In this document: positions 7,610-16,219 of the stretch, in pieces | How positions within the stretch are numbered: the first letter of the stretch is position 1 | Layout of the letters: each line of letters starts with the position of its first letter | Assembly (NCBI GenBank): GCA_963792855.1 | Contig: CAWBXZ010000001.1 | Span: 186,001 to 250,000 of the forward strand | Source: SG8-40 sp963792855 | GTDB lineage: Bacteria; Pseudomonadota; Gammaproteobacteria; Burkholderiales; Eutrophovitaceae | Reading direction: 5' to 3' | Length of the DNA stretch: 64,000 nucleotides | Translations under genes and position numbers: made by a program | The notes under the pieces: model-generated | Databases searched by the model: none | Told to the model about the DNA's origin: nothing | What the model saw: only the letters and a program-made list of their open reading frames with translations

Positions 7610-8308
7610 TTATCCGGGCTTCCGCGCGCACAGTATATAGTTGACGGCGACATCTTTTCCCAAGAAGTAACGTTTGCTGATGGGGTTGTACTGCATGCCG
7701 ATGGTGCCCTTGACCTCGAGCCCGGCAGATCGGCAATCGCCTGCAAGCTCGGATGGCCGGATGAATCTCGCGTAGTCATGCGTTCCCTTTGGCAGAAGCC
7801 CGAGCAAGTACTCTGCACCGATGATGGCATACACGTAGGCTTTCGGGGTCCGGCTAATCGTTGCGAAGATACAGCAGCCTTCCGGTTTTACCAGCCTGGC
7901 GCAAGCCCGGACGGTGCTCGCCGGATCCGGCACATGTTCAAGCATTTCCATGCACGTTACTACATCGTATTGCTCTGCCTGCCGATCGGCAAACTCTTCA
8001 GCGGAAATGCGCTGGTAGTCGACAGGCAGTTTACTCTCGAGCAAGTGTAACTGGGCGACCTTGAGTGCTTTCTCGCCAAGGTCGATCCCGGTCACCTGAG
8101 CGCCGCGCCGCGCCATCGCCTCGGCGAGGATACCGCCGCCGCAGCCGACGTCGAGTACCCGCTTGCCTGGCAATTCGACCAGCGCATCGATGTAATCCAG
8201 CCGCAACGGGTTGATTTCGTGCAATGGCTTGAATTCGCTTGTGGGGTCCCACCAGCGATGCGCGAGTTGGCTGAATTTTTCCAGTTCCGCGGGATCAACG
8301 TTAATCAT
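7610..8308 (-). CDS. ubiG: Ubiquinone biosynthesis O-methyltransferase UbiG
   Basis: A class I SAM-dependent methyltransferase of 232 residues that performs both O-methylations in ubiquinone synthesis (2-polyprenyl-6-hydroxyphenol and 3-demethylubiquinone). The SAM motif VLDVGCGGG lies at residues 51-59, an acidic loop GIDLGE follows, and EMLEHVPDP is the typical post-II motif of UbiG. The N-terminal FSQLAHRWWDP segment is diagnostic for the family. Length matches. It lies 24 bp after the MTA/SAH deaminase-like gene, the same neighbourhood as in Pseudomonas, which suggests a transcript linking SAM-cycle product handling with methylation. Confidence 0.97.
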   Translation of the reverse strand: MINVDPAELEKFSQLAHRWWDPTSEFKPLHEINPLRLDYIDALVELPGKRVLDVGCGGGILAEAMARRGAQVTGIDLGEKALKVAQLHLLESKLPVDYQRISAEEFADRQAEQYDVVTCMEMLEHVPDPASTVRACARLVKPEGCCIFATISRTPKAYVYAIIGAEYLLGLLPKGTHDYARFIRPSELAGDCRSAGLEVKGTIGMQYNPISKRYFLGKDVAVNYILCARKPG

Positions 8309-8332
8309 GGCCGGTACAGTGCGACGAGGCGG

Positions 8333-9670
8333 TTAATCGGCGGCGGCGATTTGCCGCTGCCATGTTTTTGCGTTGGCAAGCAGTCGGCGCTGATCAATAT
8401 CATTGAGTTGGCCGTTCGTGACAACTTCACGGCCTTGGACCCAGACGTGACTGACATGTTCCCGGCCCGCGGCGTAGACAAGGTGGGACACCGGGTCATA
8501 GCAAGGCGCCAGTTCGATGGCATCACTCAAGTCAATTGCCGCCAGGTCAGCGCTTTTTCCCGCCGCCAGGGAGCCGATCTCGCCGTCGATGCCCAGTGCC
8601 TTCGCGCCGTCCAGCGTTGCCATGCGTAATGCGGTGTGCGCCGACAAAGTCACCGCATTTTCGCTTTGTGCTTTTGCGACCAGCGCTGCGAGCCGAAGCT
8701 CGCCCAGAACGTCGAGCCGGTTGTTGCTGGCGGCGCTGTCCGTTCCGATACCCGTGTTGATACCTGCGCGCAGCAAGTCACCAATCGGCGCGAACCCGCT
8801 CGCCAGCTTCAGGTTGGAAGCAGGGCAGTGGGCCACTGAGCATCCTTGCGCTGCCAGCATTGCGATCTCGACATCATTGAGGTGAACGGCGTGTACCGCA
8901 ATCAGGCGAGGGCTCAGCAGCCCGAGCCGCTGCATCCGTTCGAGCGGGCGCACGCCATGTTTCTTGAGATGCTCGCCAATTTCTCCGGCGGTCTCGTGCA
9001 GGTGGACGTGGATGGGCAAGTCGAGTTGTTCAGCCAGCGTGACAACCTGCCCGAAACTCTCATCTGATACGGTGTACGGCGCGTGCGGTGCCATGCAGAA
9101 ACTGAGCAGACTCTCGCTTTTCAGGCTATCCCGGGCCGCCAGGCCCTTGCGCAGGTAATCCTGGGCATCGCTTGCGTAGGGGGTGGGGAATTCGATCAAT
9201 ACAATGCCGAGAGCGGCACGCATGCCGGACTCGAGAGCGGCGCGACCGGCCTGTTCCGGGAAGAAGTACATGTCATTGAAGCAGGTGACGCCGCTTTTGA
9301 GCATCTCCGCGCAGGCGAGCAGGGTGCCGTCATAAATGAACTGCTCGGAGATATGCCGCCCCTCGGCCGGCCAGATGTGTTTCGACAGCCAGTCCATGAG
9401 GGCAAGGTCGTCGGCCAATCCGCGAAACAGTGCCATTGCCGCATGGGTATGCAGATTTACCAGCCCGGGAATCAGGATATGGCCATTGAGCTGGCTCGTT
9501 GAGCGGGCGCGATACTGCCGGCGGGCGGCGCTCGCCGGCAGGAGCCCTACTATCCGGCCCGCGTCGATCGCGACGGCATGCCCTTCCAGAAGAACGCCCG
9601 CGGGTTCAACCGGCAGAATCCAGGGTGCTTCGACGATGAGATCGATATTCTGTGGATTGTCCATCGGCAC
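8333..9670 (-). CDS. mtaD: MTA/SAH deaminase-like amidohydrolase (TRZ/ATZ family)
   Basis: A 445-residue cytosolic metal-dependent deaminase. It shows the first metal site HTH (His74, His76), the HVHLHE segment, HAVHLND, and GTDSAASNN with the metal-binding Asp. These fit the subfamily acting on 5'-methylthioadenosine or S-adenosylhomocysteine (releasing ammonia and the inosine analogue); the Pseudomonas gene next to ubiG has this activity. Specificity here is inferred from family and context. The gene lies directly upstream of ubiG, whose reaction makes SAH. The ompA-like gene upstream is separated by a strong terminator. Confidence 0.88.
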   Translation of the reverse strand: MPMDNPQNIDLIVEAPWILPVEPAGVLLEGHAVAIDAGRIVGLLPASAARRQYRARSTSQLNGHILIPGLVNLHTHAAMALFRGLADDLALMDWLSKHIWPAEGRHISEQFIYDGTLLACAEMLKSGVTCFNDMYFFPEQAGRAALESGMRAALGIVLIEFPTPYASDAQDYLRKGLAARDSLKSESLLSFCMAPHAPYTVSDESFGQVVTLAEQLDLPIHVHLHETAGEIGEHLKKHGVRPLERMQRLGLLSPRLIAVHAVHLNDVEIAMLAAQGCSVAHCPASNLKLASGFAPIGDLLRAGINTGIGTDSAASNNRLDVLGELRLAALVAKAQSENAVTLSAHTALRMATLDGAKALGIDGEIGSLAAGKSADLAAIDLSDAIELAPCYDPVSHLVYAAGREHVSHVWVQGREVVTNGQLNDIDQRRLLANAKTWQRQIAAAD

Positions 9671-9683
9671 TGAGGCAAGGGAG

Positions 9684-9714
9684 ACGAAAAAAAGCCCTGC
9701 ATCAGCAGGGCTTT
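9684..9714 (-). terminator. Terminator of the OmpA-family gene
   Basis: Arms 9691-9700 and 9705-9714 are perfectly complementary (10 bp, 4-nt loop). On the minus strand the stem is followed by seven T residues (9687-9693). It separates the ompA-like gene from mtaD. Confidence 0.92.
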
Positions 9715-9765
9715 AACAAGATTCGGATTGTAGTTGTTTTCAAGGCGTCAAGCGATGCCTCCTGA

Positions 9766-10836
9766 TCAGTTGCTGACTTCCTTCACGACCTCTGCGCTGA
9801 CCGACACTTCGACCCGGCGGTCTGGCTGGTAGCAGTCGATCAGGGACTTGCCGCGTACTCCAGCGCATTCGGCTTCGGTCGTAACCGGCATCAACTCACT
9901 ACGGCCGGCGGTATTGATCTTGCCATCGCTGATGCCGAGTTTGACGAGGAACGCCTTGACCGATGCTGCGCGCCGCTCAGAAAGCTTCTGGTTGTACTCA
10001 ACACTGCCAATCCGGTCCGCATGGCCAACGACCCACACGGTTTCGAAGTCCGCTTTCGACAGGCCTGATACGAAGCTTTCCAGCTTGTACTGTTCATCGA
10101 CACGGATGTCGGACTTGTCGAAGGCAAAAAGTGGTTGCGCCTGGGCATTTACCGTGACGGACTGGTAGGTCGTCACGTCACCGACAGATTCTTCCTGGTA
10201 GAGCGGTTCTTCGGCAAAAGTCATTGTTTCATCGCTGGTATCAACCGGACCAAGCTCGGTGATTTCTTCTTCCATCACGAACTCTTCCGGGTCGCTGACG
10301 CCAGGGCCTGCATCGGGCACATTTTCTTCAGCGAATGTCATTGTTTCGTCGCTGGTTTCAATGGGGCCGAGTTCGGTGATTTCCTCTTCCATGGAGTACT
10401 GTTCCGGCTCACTGACTCCGGGACCCGAGTCGGCGACAGATTCCTCGCTGTAGGTCATGATTTCAGTCGGGGTCTCGATTGCCCCGAGGTCGGCGACTTC
10501 CGGGTCCTCCGGGATTTCATACGTGGTAACCGGGAACTCGACAGGCTCGTCGGGAAATTCCACCGGGTCACTGACACCGCTGTCGAGTTCGGTGGTGACT
10601 GCCTCCTCATAAGTCACCGTCTCATCAGCGTATTCAACAGGGCCGAGATCGCCAACATCGAGTTCTGCCTCGGTGTACTGGACCGGCGCCAGCTCAGGCG
10701 GCGGCGGCTGTACCGTTGACGGAACGACTTCCGCTTCTGTTTCGATGCCGGAACTTCCTTGCTCGGACGTCGAGGAGCACGCTGCCAGCGCCGTGCCGAT
10801 CATGAGCAGTAGCAAGCGATTTGCTTTTCGTTGCAT
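9766..10836 (-). CDS. OmpA-family lipoprotein with acidic repeats
   Basis: A 356-residue outer-membrane lipoprotein (lipobox ALAAC, Cys20). After a linker, residues about 62-210 hold roughly four degenerate repeats with the pattern D/ELGPxE..ET.T..E; two copies are 39 residues apart and almost identical. This stretch is extremely rich in Glu, Asp, Thr and Ser. Residues about 235-350 form an OmpA-like peptidoglycan-binding domain (FDKSDIR, GHAD.IGS, NQKLSERRA). A disulfide-capable Cys pair sits in the AECAGVRGKSLIDC loop. The likely role is to tether the outer membrane to the wall across a long acidic spacer. The gene is monocistronic with its own terminator. Confidence 0.9.
   Translation of the reverse strand: MQRKANRLLLLMIGTALAACSSTSEQGSSGIETEAEVVPSTVQPPPPELAPVQYTEAELDVGDLGPVEYADETVTYEEAVTTELDSGVSDPVEFPDEPVEFPVTTYEIPEDPEVADLGAIETPTEIMTYSEESVADSGPGVSEPEQYSMEEEITELGPIETSDETMTFAEENVPDAGPGVSDPEEFVMEEEITELGPVDTSDETMTFAEEPLYQEESVGDVTTYQSVTVNAQAQPLFAFDKSDIRVDEQYKLESFVSGLSKADFETVWVVGHADRIGSVEYNQKLSERRAASVKAFLVKLGISDGKINTAGRSELMPVTTEAECAGVRGKSLIDCYQPDRRVEVSVSAEVVKEVSN
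10207..10653. repeat. Degenerate intragenic repeats in the OmpA-like gene
   Basis: About four units, each starting with an ELGPxE-type motif and containing ETMT(F/Y)xEE and SDPE(E/Q)F. The two central units are 117 bp apart and nearly identical, which indicates recent duplication. Unit number could vary between strains. Confidence 0.8.
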
Positions 10837-11191
10837 CCCAATTGTCTCCGTTGAGTGATGGTAAAGAGGACTTAAACTCTAGTATTGTGTCATACATCCC
10901 GGATTATCGCTCGCCTCTGGCCCCCGGCACAACATGACATCGGTGTTGAACGTTGCGTGTTGAATGTTGCTTTCGTCGCGGCATCGATCTGCGGGGAGAA
11001 GGTAAAGCAAAAAATATACAGTGCCATCTCGCGTCGGTTGTTTGCGGTGTGGTATCTTTAGACTTTTTCGCTTGGTCTCAAATGCTTATGACCGCACGGC
11101 GGCAATGAATGTCCTGCGGACAACAGCTGTGACCTGTCGCCAGTCGGCGACGATCTCGCGCTGATCAAGCCAACTCGACAGAATCTTCCCA
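10837..11191. other. Divergent region between ompA-like gene and gyrA
   Basis: About 355 bp without a gene. It must carry the promoters of the minus-strand ompA-like gene and of the plus-strand gyrA-led run. A small hairpin (11136-11141/11146-11151) lies 40 bp upstream of gyrA. No convincing -35/-10 pair could be assigned by eye. Confidence 0.4.
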
Positions 11192-13852
11192 ATGGAGCAG
11201 TTCGCAAAAGAAACGCTGCCAATCAGCCTCGAAGAGGAGATGCGGCGTTCCTATCTCGATTACGCGATGAGCGTAATCGTCGGCCGGGCCTTGCCCGATG
11301 TCCGAGATGGTCTGAAACCGGTTCACCGCCGAATACTGTATGCCATGTACGAGGCCAATACCCTCTGGAACCGGCCTTACGTGAAATGTGCACGCGTGGT
11401 TGGCGAGGTGATGGGTAAATTCCACCCGCACGGCGACAACGCGATTTACGACACATTGGTGCGAATGGCGCAGGATTTCAGCCTGCGCTATATGCTGATA
11501 GACGGTCAGGGCAATTTCGGCTCCGTCGACGGCGACAACGCGGCTGCAATGCGCTACACGGAATGCCGTCTGGCGCGTATCTCGGCAGAACTGCTGGCGG
11601 ACATCGACAAGGAAACGGTTGATTTCGGGCCCAATTACGACGGCAAGGAACTCGAGCCGCTTGTACTTCCGGCAAAAATACCGAACCTGCTCATCAACGG
11701 TTCGTCGGGAATCGCCGTTGGGATGGCTACGAACATCCCGCCCCACAATTTGGGCGAGGTCGTCGATGCCTGTCTTGCCATGCTCGACAGACCGGACATA
11801 ACCATCGATGAACTCATCGAAATTGTGCCCGGACCCGATTTCCCGACCCGAGGGATCATTTATGGCACCGCGGGCATCCGCGAAGCCTATCGCACCGGGC
11901 GGGGGCGTGTCGTCATTCGGGCGCGCACCCATATTGAGGAGATCGACAAGAGCGGCCGTCAGGCGATCATCGTTGACGAGTTGCCATATCAGGTCAACAA
12001 GTCCGCGCTCCTGATACGCATCGGCGAGCTGGTCCGTGAAAAGCGCATCGAAGGTATCTCGGAAATCCGGGACGAGTCCGACAAGTCGGGCATGCGGGTT
12101 GTGCTCGAGCTCAAACGCAGCGAAATACCCGAAGTTATCCTGAATAACCTGTACAAGGACACCCAGCTTCAGGACACCTTTGGCATGAACATGGTGGCGC
12201 TTGTCGATGGCCAGCCGCGCCTGCTCAACCTCAGGCAGATCGTCGACGAGTTTATTCGCCACCGCCGCGAGGTGGTCACCCGGCGCTCGGTGTTCGAGTT
12301 GCGAAAGGCGCGCGAGCGGGGCCATGTTCTCGAAGGTCTCGCCGTTGCGCTTTCCAATGTCGACGAGATCATTGCCCTTATCAAGGCGGCCCCCGCTCCC
12401 GCTGACGCCAAGCAGCAATTGATGGCGCGGACCTGGCGCTCCAGCCTGGTCGAGGAGATGCTGGTGCGCTCAGGCGGTATCGAGAGCAAGCCGGATGGTC
12501 TTCCGGCCGAGTACGGACTGCACGACGATGGTTATCGTTTTTCCGATGTGCAGGCGCAGCGCATTCTGGAGATGCAGTTGCAGCGCCTGACCGGTCTCGA
12601 ACAGCGCAAGATCGAGGAAGAGTACCGGGAAGTGATGGAGGCGATTGCCGATCTGCTCGACATCCTGGCGACCCCGGAGAGAATCAAGGCAATTATTTCT
12701 GACGAGTTGAAACAAACGCGACAGGAGTTCGCCGATGCGCGCCGCAGCGAAATAGAGCAGAACGCGCAGGACATCTCGCTTGAGGACCTGATTGCGCCGG
12801 AGGACGTGGTGGTGACCTTGACGCACACCGGCTACATCAAGGCACAGCCGCTCGACGATTATCGGGCGCAGAGGCGTGGCGGGCGCGGCAAGCAGGCAGC
12901 GAAGACGAAGGAAGACGATTTCATCGACAGCCTCTTCATTGCGCACACCCACGATTACATCCTTTGTTTTTCGGACCGCGGCCGCCTCTATTGGCTCAAG
13001 GTCTACGAGGTTCCGCAGGGAGGCAGAACGAGTCGCGGCAAACCCATCGTCAACGTGGTGCAATTATCCGAGGACGAGAAAATCACCGCGATTCTGCCGG
13101 TCAAGGAGTTCGACGATGGTCATTTTGTCTTCATGGCCACTGCCAATGGCACGGTAAAGAAGACGCCTTTGTCGGACTTCTCGCGGCCACGGCAAATGGG
13201 GATCAGGGCGGTAGACCTGGACGAGGGTGACTACCTCATAGGCGTCGCGTTAACCAACGGCCATCATGACATCATGCTGTTCTCGGACGCGGGCAAGGCG
13301 GTGCGCTTCTCCGAGCAGGATGTGCGGCCGATGGGGCGCACCGCGCGAGGCGTCAGAGGCATGCGGCTTGGGCCTGACCACCAGCTCATTTCGCTGGTTG
13401 CGGTGGAAGACGAGCAACTGGCCGTGTTGACAGCGACAGAAAACGGATTCGGCAAGCGGACCCAGGTATCGGAGTACACGCGTCACGGCCGTGGAACGCA
13501 GGGCATGATTGCGATTCAGACGACCGCACGAAATGGCCGTGTGGTTGCCGCCAGGCTCGTCGCCAACGATGACGAAATCATGCTCATTACGACCGGCGGT
13601 GTCCTGATCCGGACTCACGTCAGTGAGATCAGGGAAATGGGCAGGGCGACGCAGGGTGTAAAGCTGATCAACCTCGGAGAAGACGAGCACCTTGCCGGAC
13701 TTGAAAAAATTGTCGACAAGGACGATGAGCAGGATGAGAACGGTAAAGTCGTCGAGCGAATCGGGAACGGCGTCCGAGACGGGCGACAAGGGCGACTGAT
13801 CGTTCAACGGTTGCGGGATAGGGGACGCAAGCGAAACCGCGCAATCGGTTAA
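11192..13852 (+). CDS. gyrA: DNA gyrase subunit A
   Basis: The 886-residue A subunit of gyrase cleaves and rejoins DNA and wraps it with its C-terminal beta-pinwheel. Catalytic Tyr122 lies in AMRYTE, and the GyrA box QRRGGRGK is at about residue 560. Numbering matches E. coli, so the quinolone-determining region reads HPHGDN-AIYD, with Asn83 instead of Ser83 and Asp87 kept. The tail after the acidic DKDDEQDE is abnormal: it becomes basic and Arg-rich and stops at 13852. The +1 frame instead gives an acidic Ser/Thr-rich tail ending at TGA 13797-13799, so a one-base frame error or mutation near 13738 is likely. It heads the serC-serA-pheA run. Confidence 0.96.
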   Translation: MEQFAKETLPISLEEEMRRSYLDYAMSVIVGRALPDVRDGLKPVHRRILYAMYEANTLWNRPYVKCARVVGEVMGKFHPHGDNAIYDTLVRMAQDFSLRYMLIDGQGNFGSVDGDNAAAMRYTECRLARISAELLADIDKETVDFGPNYDGKELEPLVLPAKIPNLLINGSSGIAVGMATNIPPHNLGEVVDACLAMLDRPDITIDELIEIVPGPDFPTRGIIYGTAGIREAYRTGRGRVVIRARTHIEEIDKSGRQAIIVDELPYQVNKSALLIRIGELVREKRIEGISEIRDESDKSGMRVVLELKRSEIPEVILNNLYKDTQLQDTFGMNMVALVDGQPRLLNLRQIVDEFIRHRREVVTRRSVFELRKARERGHVLEGLAVALSNVDEIIALIKAAPAPADAKQQLMARTWRSSLVEEMLVRSGGIESKPDGLPAEYGLHDDGYRFSDVQAQRILEMQLQRLTGLEQRKIEEEYREVMEAIADLLDILATPERIKAIISDELKQTRQEFADARRSEIEQNAQDISLEDLIAPEDVVVTLTHTGYIKAQPLDDYRAQRRGGRGKQAAKTKEDDFIDSLFIAHTHDYILCFSDRGRLYWLKVYEVPQGGRTSRGKPIVNVVQLSEDEKITAILPVKEFDDGHFVFMATANGTVKKTPLSDFSRPRQMGIRAVDLDEGDYLIGVALTNGHHDIMLFSDAGKAVRFSEQDVRPMGRTARGVRGMRLGPDHQLISLVAVEDEQLAVLTATENGFGKRTQVSEYTRHGRGTQGMIAIQTTARNGRVVAARLVANDDEIMLITTGGVLIRTHVSEIREMGRATQGVKLINLGEDEHLAGLEKIVDKDDEQDENGKVVERIGNGVRDGRQGRLIVQRLRDRGRKRNRAIG

Positions 13853-13924
13853 GCCGCGCGATCAGATATCGAATGAAAAAGCGACCGGTCCGAAGCGGCC
13901 GATCGGAGAACGGGAAGAAATCGA

Positions 13925-15007
13925 GTGACAAGGATTTTTAACTTTAGCGCGGGTCCGGCAGTGTTGCCGGAGGAAGTGCTTGCGCAGGCGCGTGACGAAA
14001 TGCTCGACTGGCACGGTGCCGGCATGTCGGTCATGGAGATGAGCCATCGCAGCAAGGAATTCGTATCCATAGCCGAAACGGCGGAAGCCGATCTGCGAAC
14101 GCTGCTTTCCATCCCGGACGAATACAGGGTTTTGTTTCTGCAGGGCGGGGCAACGTCACAGTTTTCCATGGTTCCGCAGAACCTCCTTGGCGACAGTGTC
14201 AGCGCAGACTACGTATGTACCGGTGAATGGTCCCGCAAGGCGATTGCCGAGGCGCAGAAATTCTGTACCGTCAACATCGCGGCGTCCTCCGAGGACAGGG
14301 ACTTTACCTACGTGCCGAAACGCGAGTCCTGGCGGCTCGGAAAGTCCGCTGGGTACGTCCATATCACCAGCAACGAGACCATCGGAGGCATCGAATACCA
14401 CTGGGTCCCGGACGTGGGTGACGTGCCGTTGGTGGCAGACATGTCCTCGCACCTGCTGTCGAGGCCAGTTGATGTAAAACGTTACGGCATCATCTATGCG
14501 GGCGCGCAGAAAAACATCGGCCCGGCCGGGCTGACGATCGTCATCATCCGGGACGATCTGCTGGGGCGTGCCCCAAAGGGTACGGCGGCGATGTCCGATT
14601 ACAAGATCCACGCCGATAGCGGTTCCATGTACAACACGCCGCCCACTTACGCGATCTACGTTGCGGGACTGGTGTTTCAGTGGCTCAAGCGCCGCGGCGG
14701 GCTGGATGCGATGGAAAAAACCAATATTTCCAAGGCGCAGTTGCTTTACGACTATCTCGATTCGACGGATTTCTACGAATCACCGGTCGCCGTAGAAGAC
14801 CGCTCGCGGATGAATGTGCCGTTCCGGATCAAGGGGGGCGAGCTCGATGCCGCGTTTCTGGCAAAAACCAAAGAGCAGGGCCTGGTTCAGCTAAAGGGGC
14901 ATCGCTCCGTTGGCGGGATGCGCGCCTCTATTTACAATGCAATGCCGATCGAAGGCGTTCAGGCGCTGGTGGAATGCATGCGAGAGTTCGAGCGCGGTCA
15001 TGGCTGA
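13925..15007 (+). CDS. serC: Phosphoserine aminotransferase
   Basis: A 360-residue PLP enzyme that converts 3-phosphohydroxypyruvate and glutamate to phosphoserine; it also serves pyridoxine synthesis. The N-terminus FNFSAGPAVLPEEVL is diagnostic, and the Schiff-base Lys is in GAQKNIGP (about residue 196). HRSVGGMRASIYNA near the end is the conserved phosphate-binding segment. GTG 13925 follows GGGAAG. The 3' end overlaps serA by 8 bp, so the two serine-pathway genes are translationally coupled. Confidence 0.97.
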   Translation: MTRIFNFSAGPAVLPEEVLAQARDEMLDWHGAGMSVMEMSHRSKEFVSIAETAEADLRTLLSIPDEYRVLFLQGGATSQFSMVPQNLLGDSVSADYVCTGEWSRKAIAEAQKFCTVNIAASSEDRDFTYVPKRESWRLGKSAGYVHITSNETIGGIEYHWVPDVGDVPLVADMSSHLLSRPVDVKRYGIIYAGAQKNIGPAGLTIVIIRDDLLGRAPKGTAAMSDYKIHADSGSMYNTPPTYAIYVAGLVFQWLKRRGGLDAMEKTNISKAQLLYDYLDSTDFYESPVAVEDRSRMNVPFRIKGGELDAAFLAKTKEQGLVQLKGHRSVGGMRASIYNAMPIEGVQALVECMREFERGHG

Positions 15008-16217
15008 GGGCGGCGTTCGCGACGATGCGAAGCGCGGCAAATTTCGCATACTGACATTGAACAACATCTCCAGCCAGGGTTTGCAGCGGTTTCCGGTTGA
15101 GCACTATCTCGCAGCGCCCGAAGTCGAGGAACCCGATGCGATTCTGGTCCGGTCGCAAAACATGCACGATCTCGATCTGCCCGGCACCGTAAAGGCAATT
15201 GGCCGGGCCGGTGCGGGAACGAACAACATCCCGGTGGCGAAAATGAGCGCGCGTGGCGTGCCGGTGTTCAACACGCCCGGTGCCAACGCCAATGCCGTCA
15301 AGGAACTGGTGCTCGCGGCGCTGCTCATCGCAGCGCGGAACCTTACCGATGCGGTGCGGTTTGTCGACACCGTGGAAGGCAGCGACGAAGAAATCAATCG
15401 TGTCGTAGAGGCGTCAAAGAAGAATTTCGCCGGCATCGAGTTACCCAACCGCACACTTGGCGTGATAGGCCTTGGCAAGATTGGCAGCCTGGTCGCGGAC
15501 GCGGCGATCAGGCTGGGCATGAACGTCTGGGGTTACGATCCCAATATCACGGTTGATGCTGCGTGGAGTCTGCCTGCACAGGTTCAGAAAGCGAACTCGA
15601 TCGAACAGTTGCTTCGCAAGTGCGAGTTCCTGACGGTGCACGTGCCGTTAATGGATTCAACCCGCGGGCTGATCAATGCCGGGCGGCTCGCGCTGATGAG
15701 CCCCGGTTCTGTGGTGCTCAATTTCGCCCGTGACGGTGTGGTTGACAATGATGCCGTGCTGACGGCCCTGAACGCGGGCCGTTTGAAATACTATGTTTGT
15801 GATTTCCCGAGTTCCCGGTTCAAGGGGTCCAGCCGGGTCATTGCCTTGCCGCACCTGGGCGCATCGACGCGGGAAGCGGAGGAGAATTGTGCAGTCATGG
15901 TGGCTGACCAGGTGCGCGACTATCTTGAGCACGGAAATATCCGGCACGCCGTCAATTTCCCCGAAGTATCGATGGCGCGCGAGTCGCCATACCGGTTGGG
16001 CGTTGCCAATTCGAACGTACCCAACATGGTGAGCCAGATTTCCAGCGCAGTTGCCGAGGCGGGTCTGAATATTCACAACATGATCAACAAGTCACGTGAC
16101 GACATGGCTTACACGCTGGTCGATGTCGACAGTGCGGTGCCGCCCGAAGTGATAAACGCAATCGAGAACATTGCCGGAGTGCTGATGGTTCGTTACCTGC
16201 CGCTGGAAGGTGGCTGA
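15000..16217 (+). CDS. serA: D-3-phosphoglycerate dehydrogenase
   Basis: A 405-residue NAD-dependent dehydrogenase for the first step of serine synthesis, upstream of SerC in the pathway. The Rossmann motif is GLGKIGS, the substrate Arg lies in NFARDGVVD, and the catalytic His in PHLGAST. A C-terminal ACT domain (ISSAVAEAGLNIHNM onward) is the expected serine-feedback site. ATG 15000 was chosen because it overlaps the serC stop and gives the family N-terminus; longer frames run back into serC. The gene lies between serC and pheA, a position not usual in the classic gyrA-serC-pheA order. Confidence 0.93.
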   Translation: MAEGGVRDDAKRGKFRILTLNNISSQGLQRFPVEHYLAAPEVEEPDAILVRSQNMHDLDLPGTVKAIGRAGAGTNNIPVAKMSARGVPVFNTPGANANAVKELVLAALLIAARNLTDAVRFVDTVEGSDEEINRVVEASKKNFAGIELPNRTLGVIGLGKIGSLVADAAIRLGMNVWGYDPNITVDAAWSLPAQVQKANSIEQLLRKCEFLTVHVPLMDSTRGLINAGRLALMSPGSVVLNFARDGVVDNDAVLTALNAGRLKYYVCDFPSSRFKGSSRVIALPHLGASTREAEENCAVMVADQVRDYLEHGNIRHAVNFPEVSMARESPYRLGVANSNVPNMVSQISSAVAEAGLNIHNMINKSRDDMAYTLVDVDSAVPPEVINAIENIAGVLMVRYLPLEGG

Positions 16218-16219
16218 GT

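Noticed and set aside
11165..12418. 417-codon open frame antisense to gyrA
   Set aside because: The plus strand carries unmistakable gyrA motifs; the antisense frame has no domain pattern.
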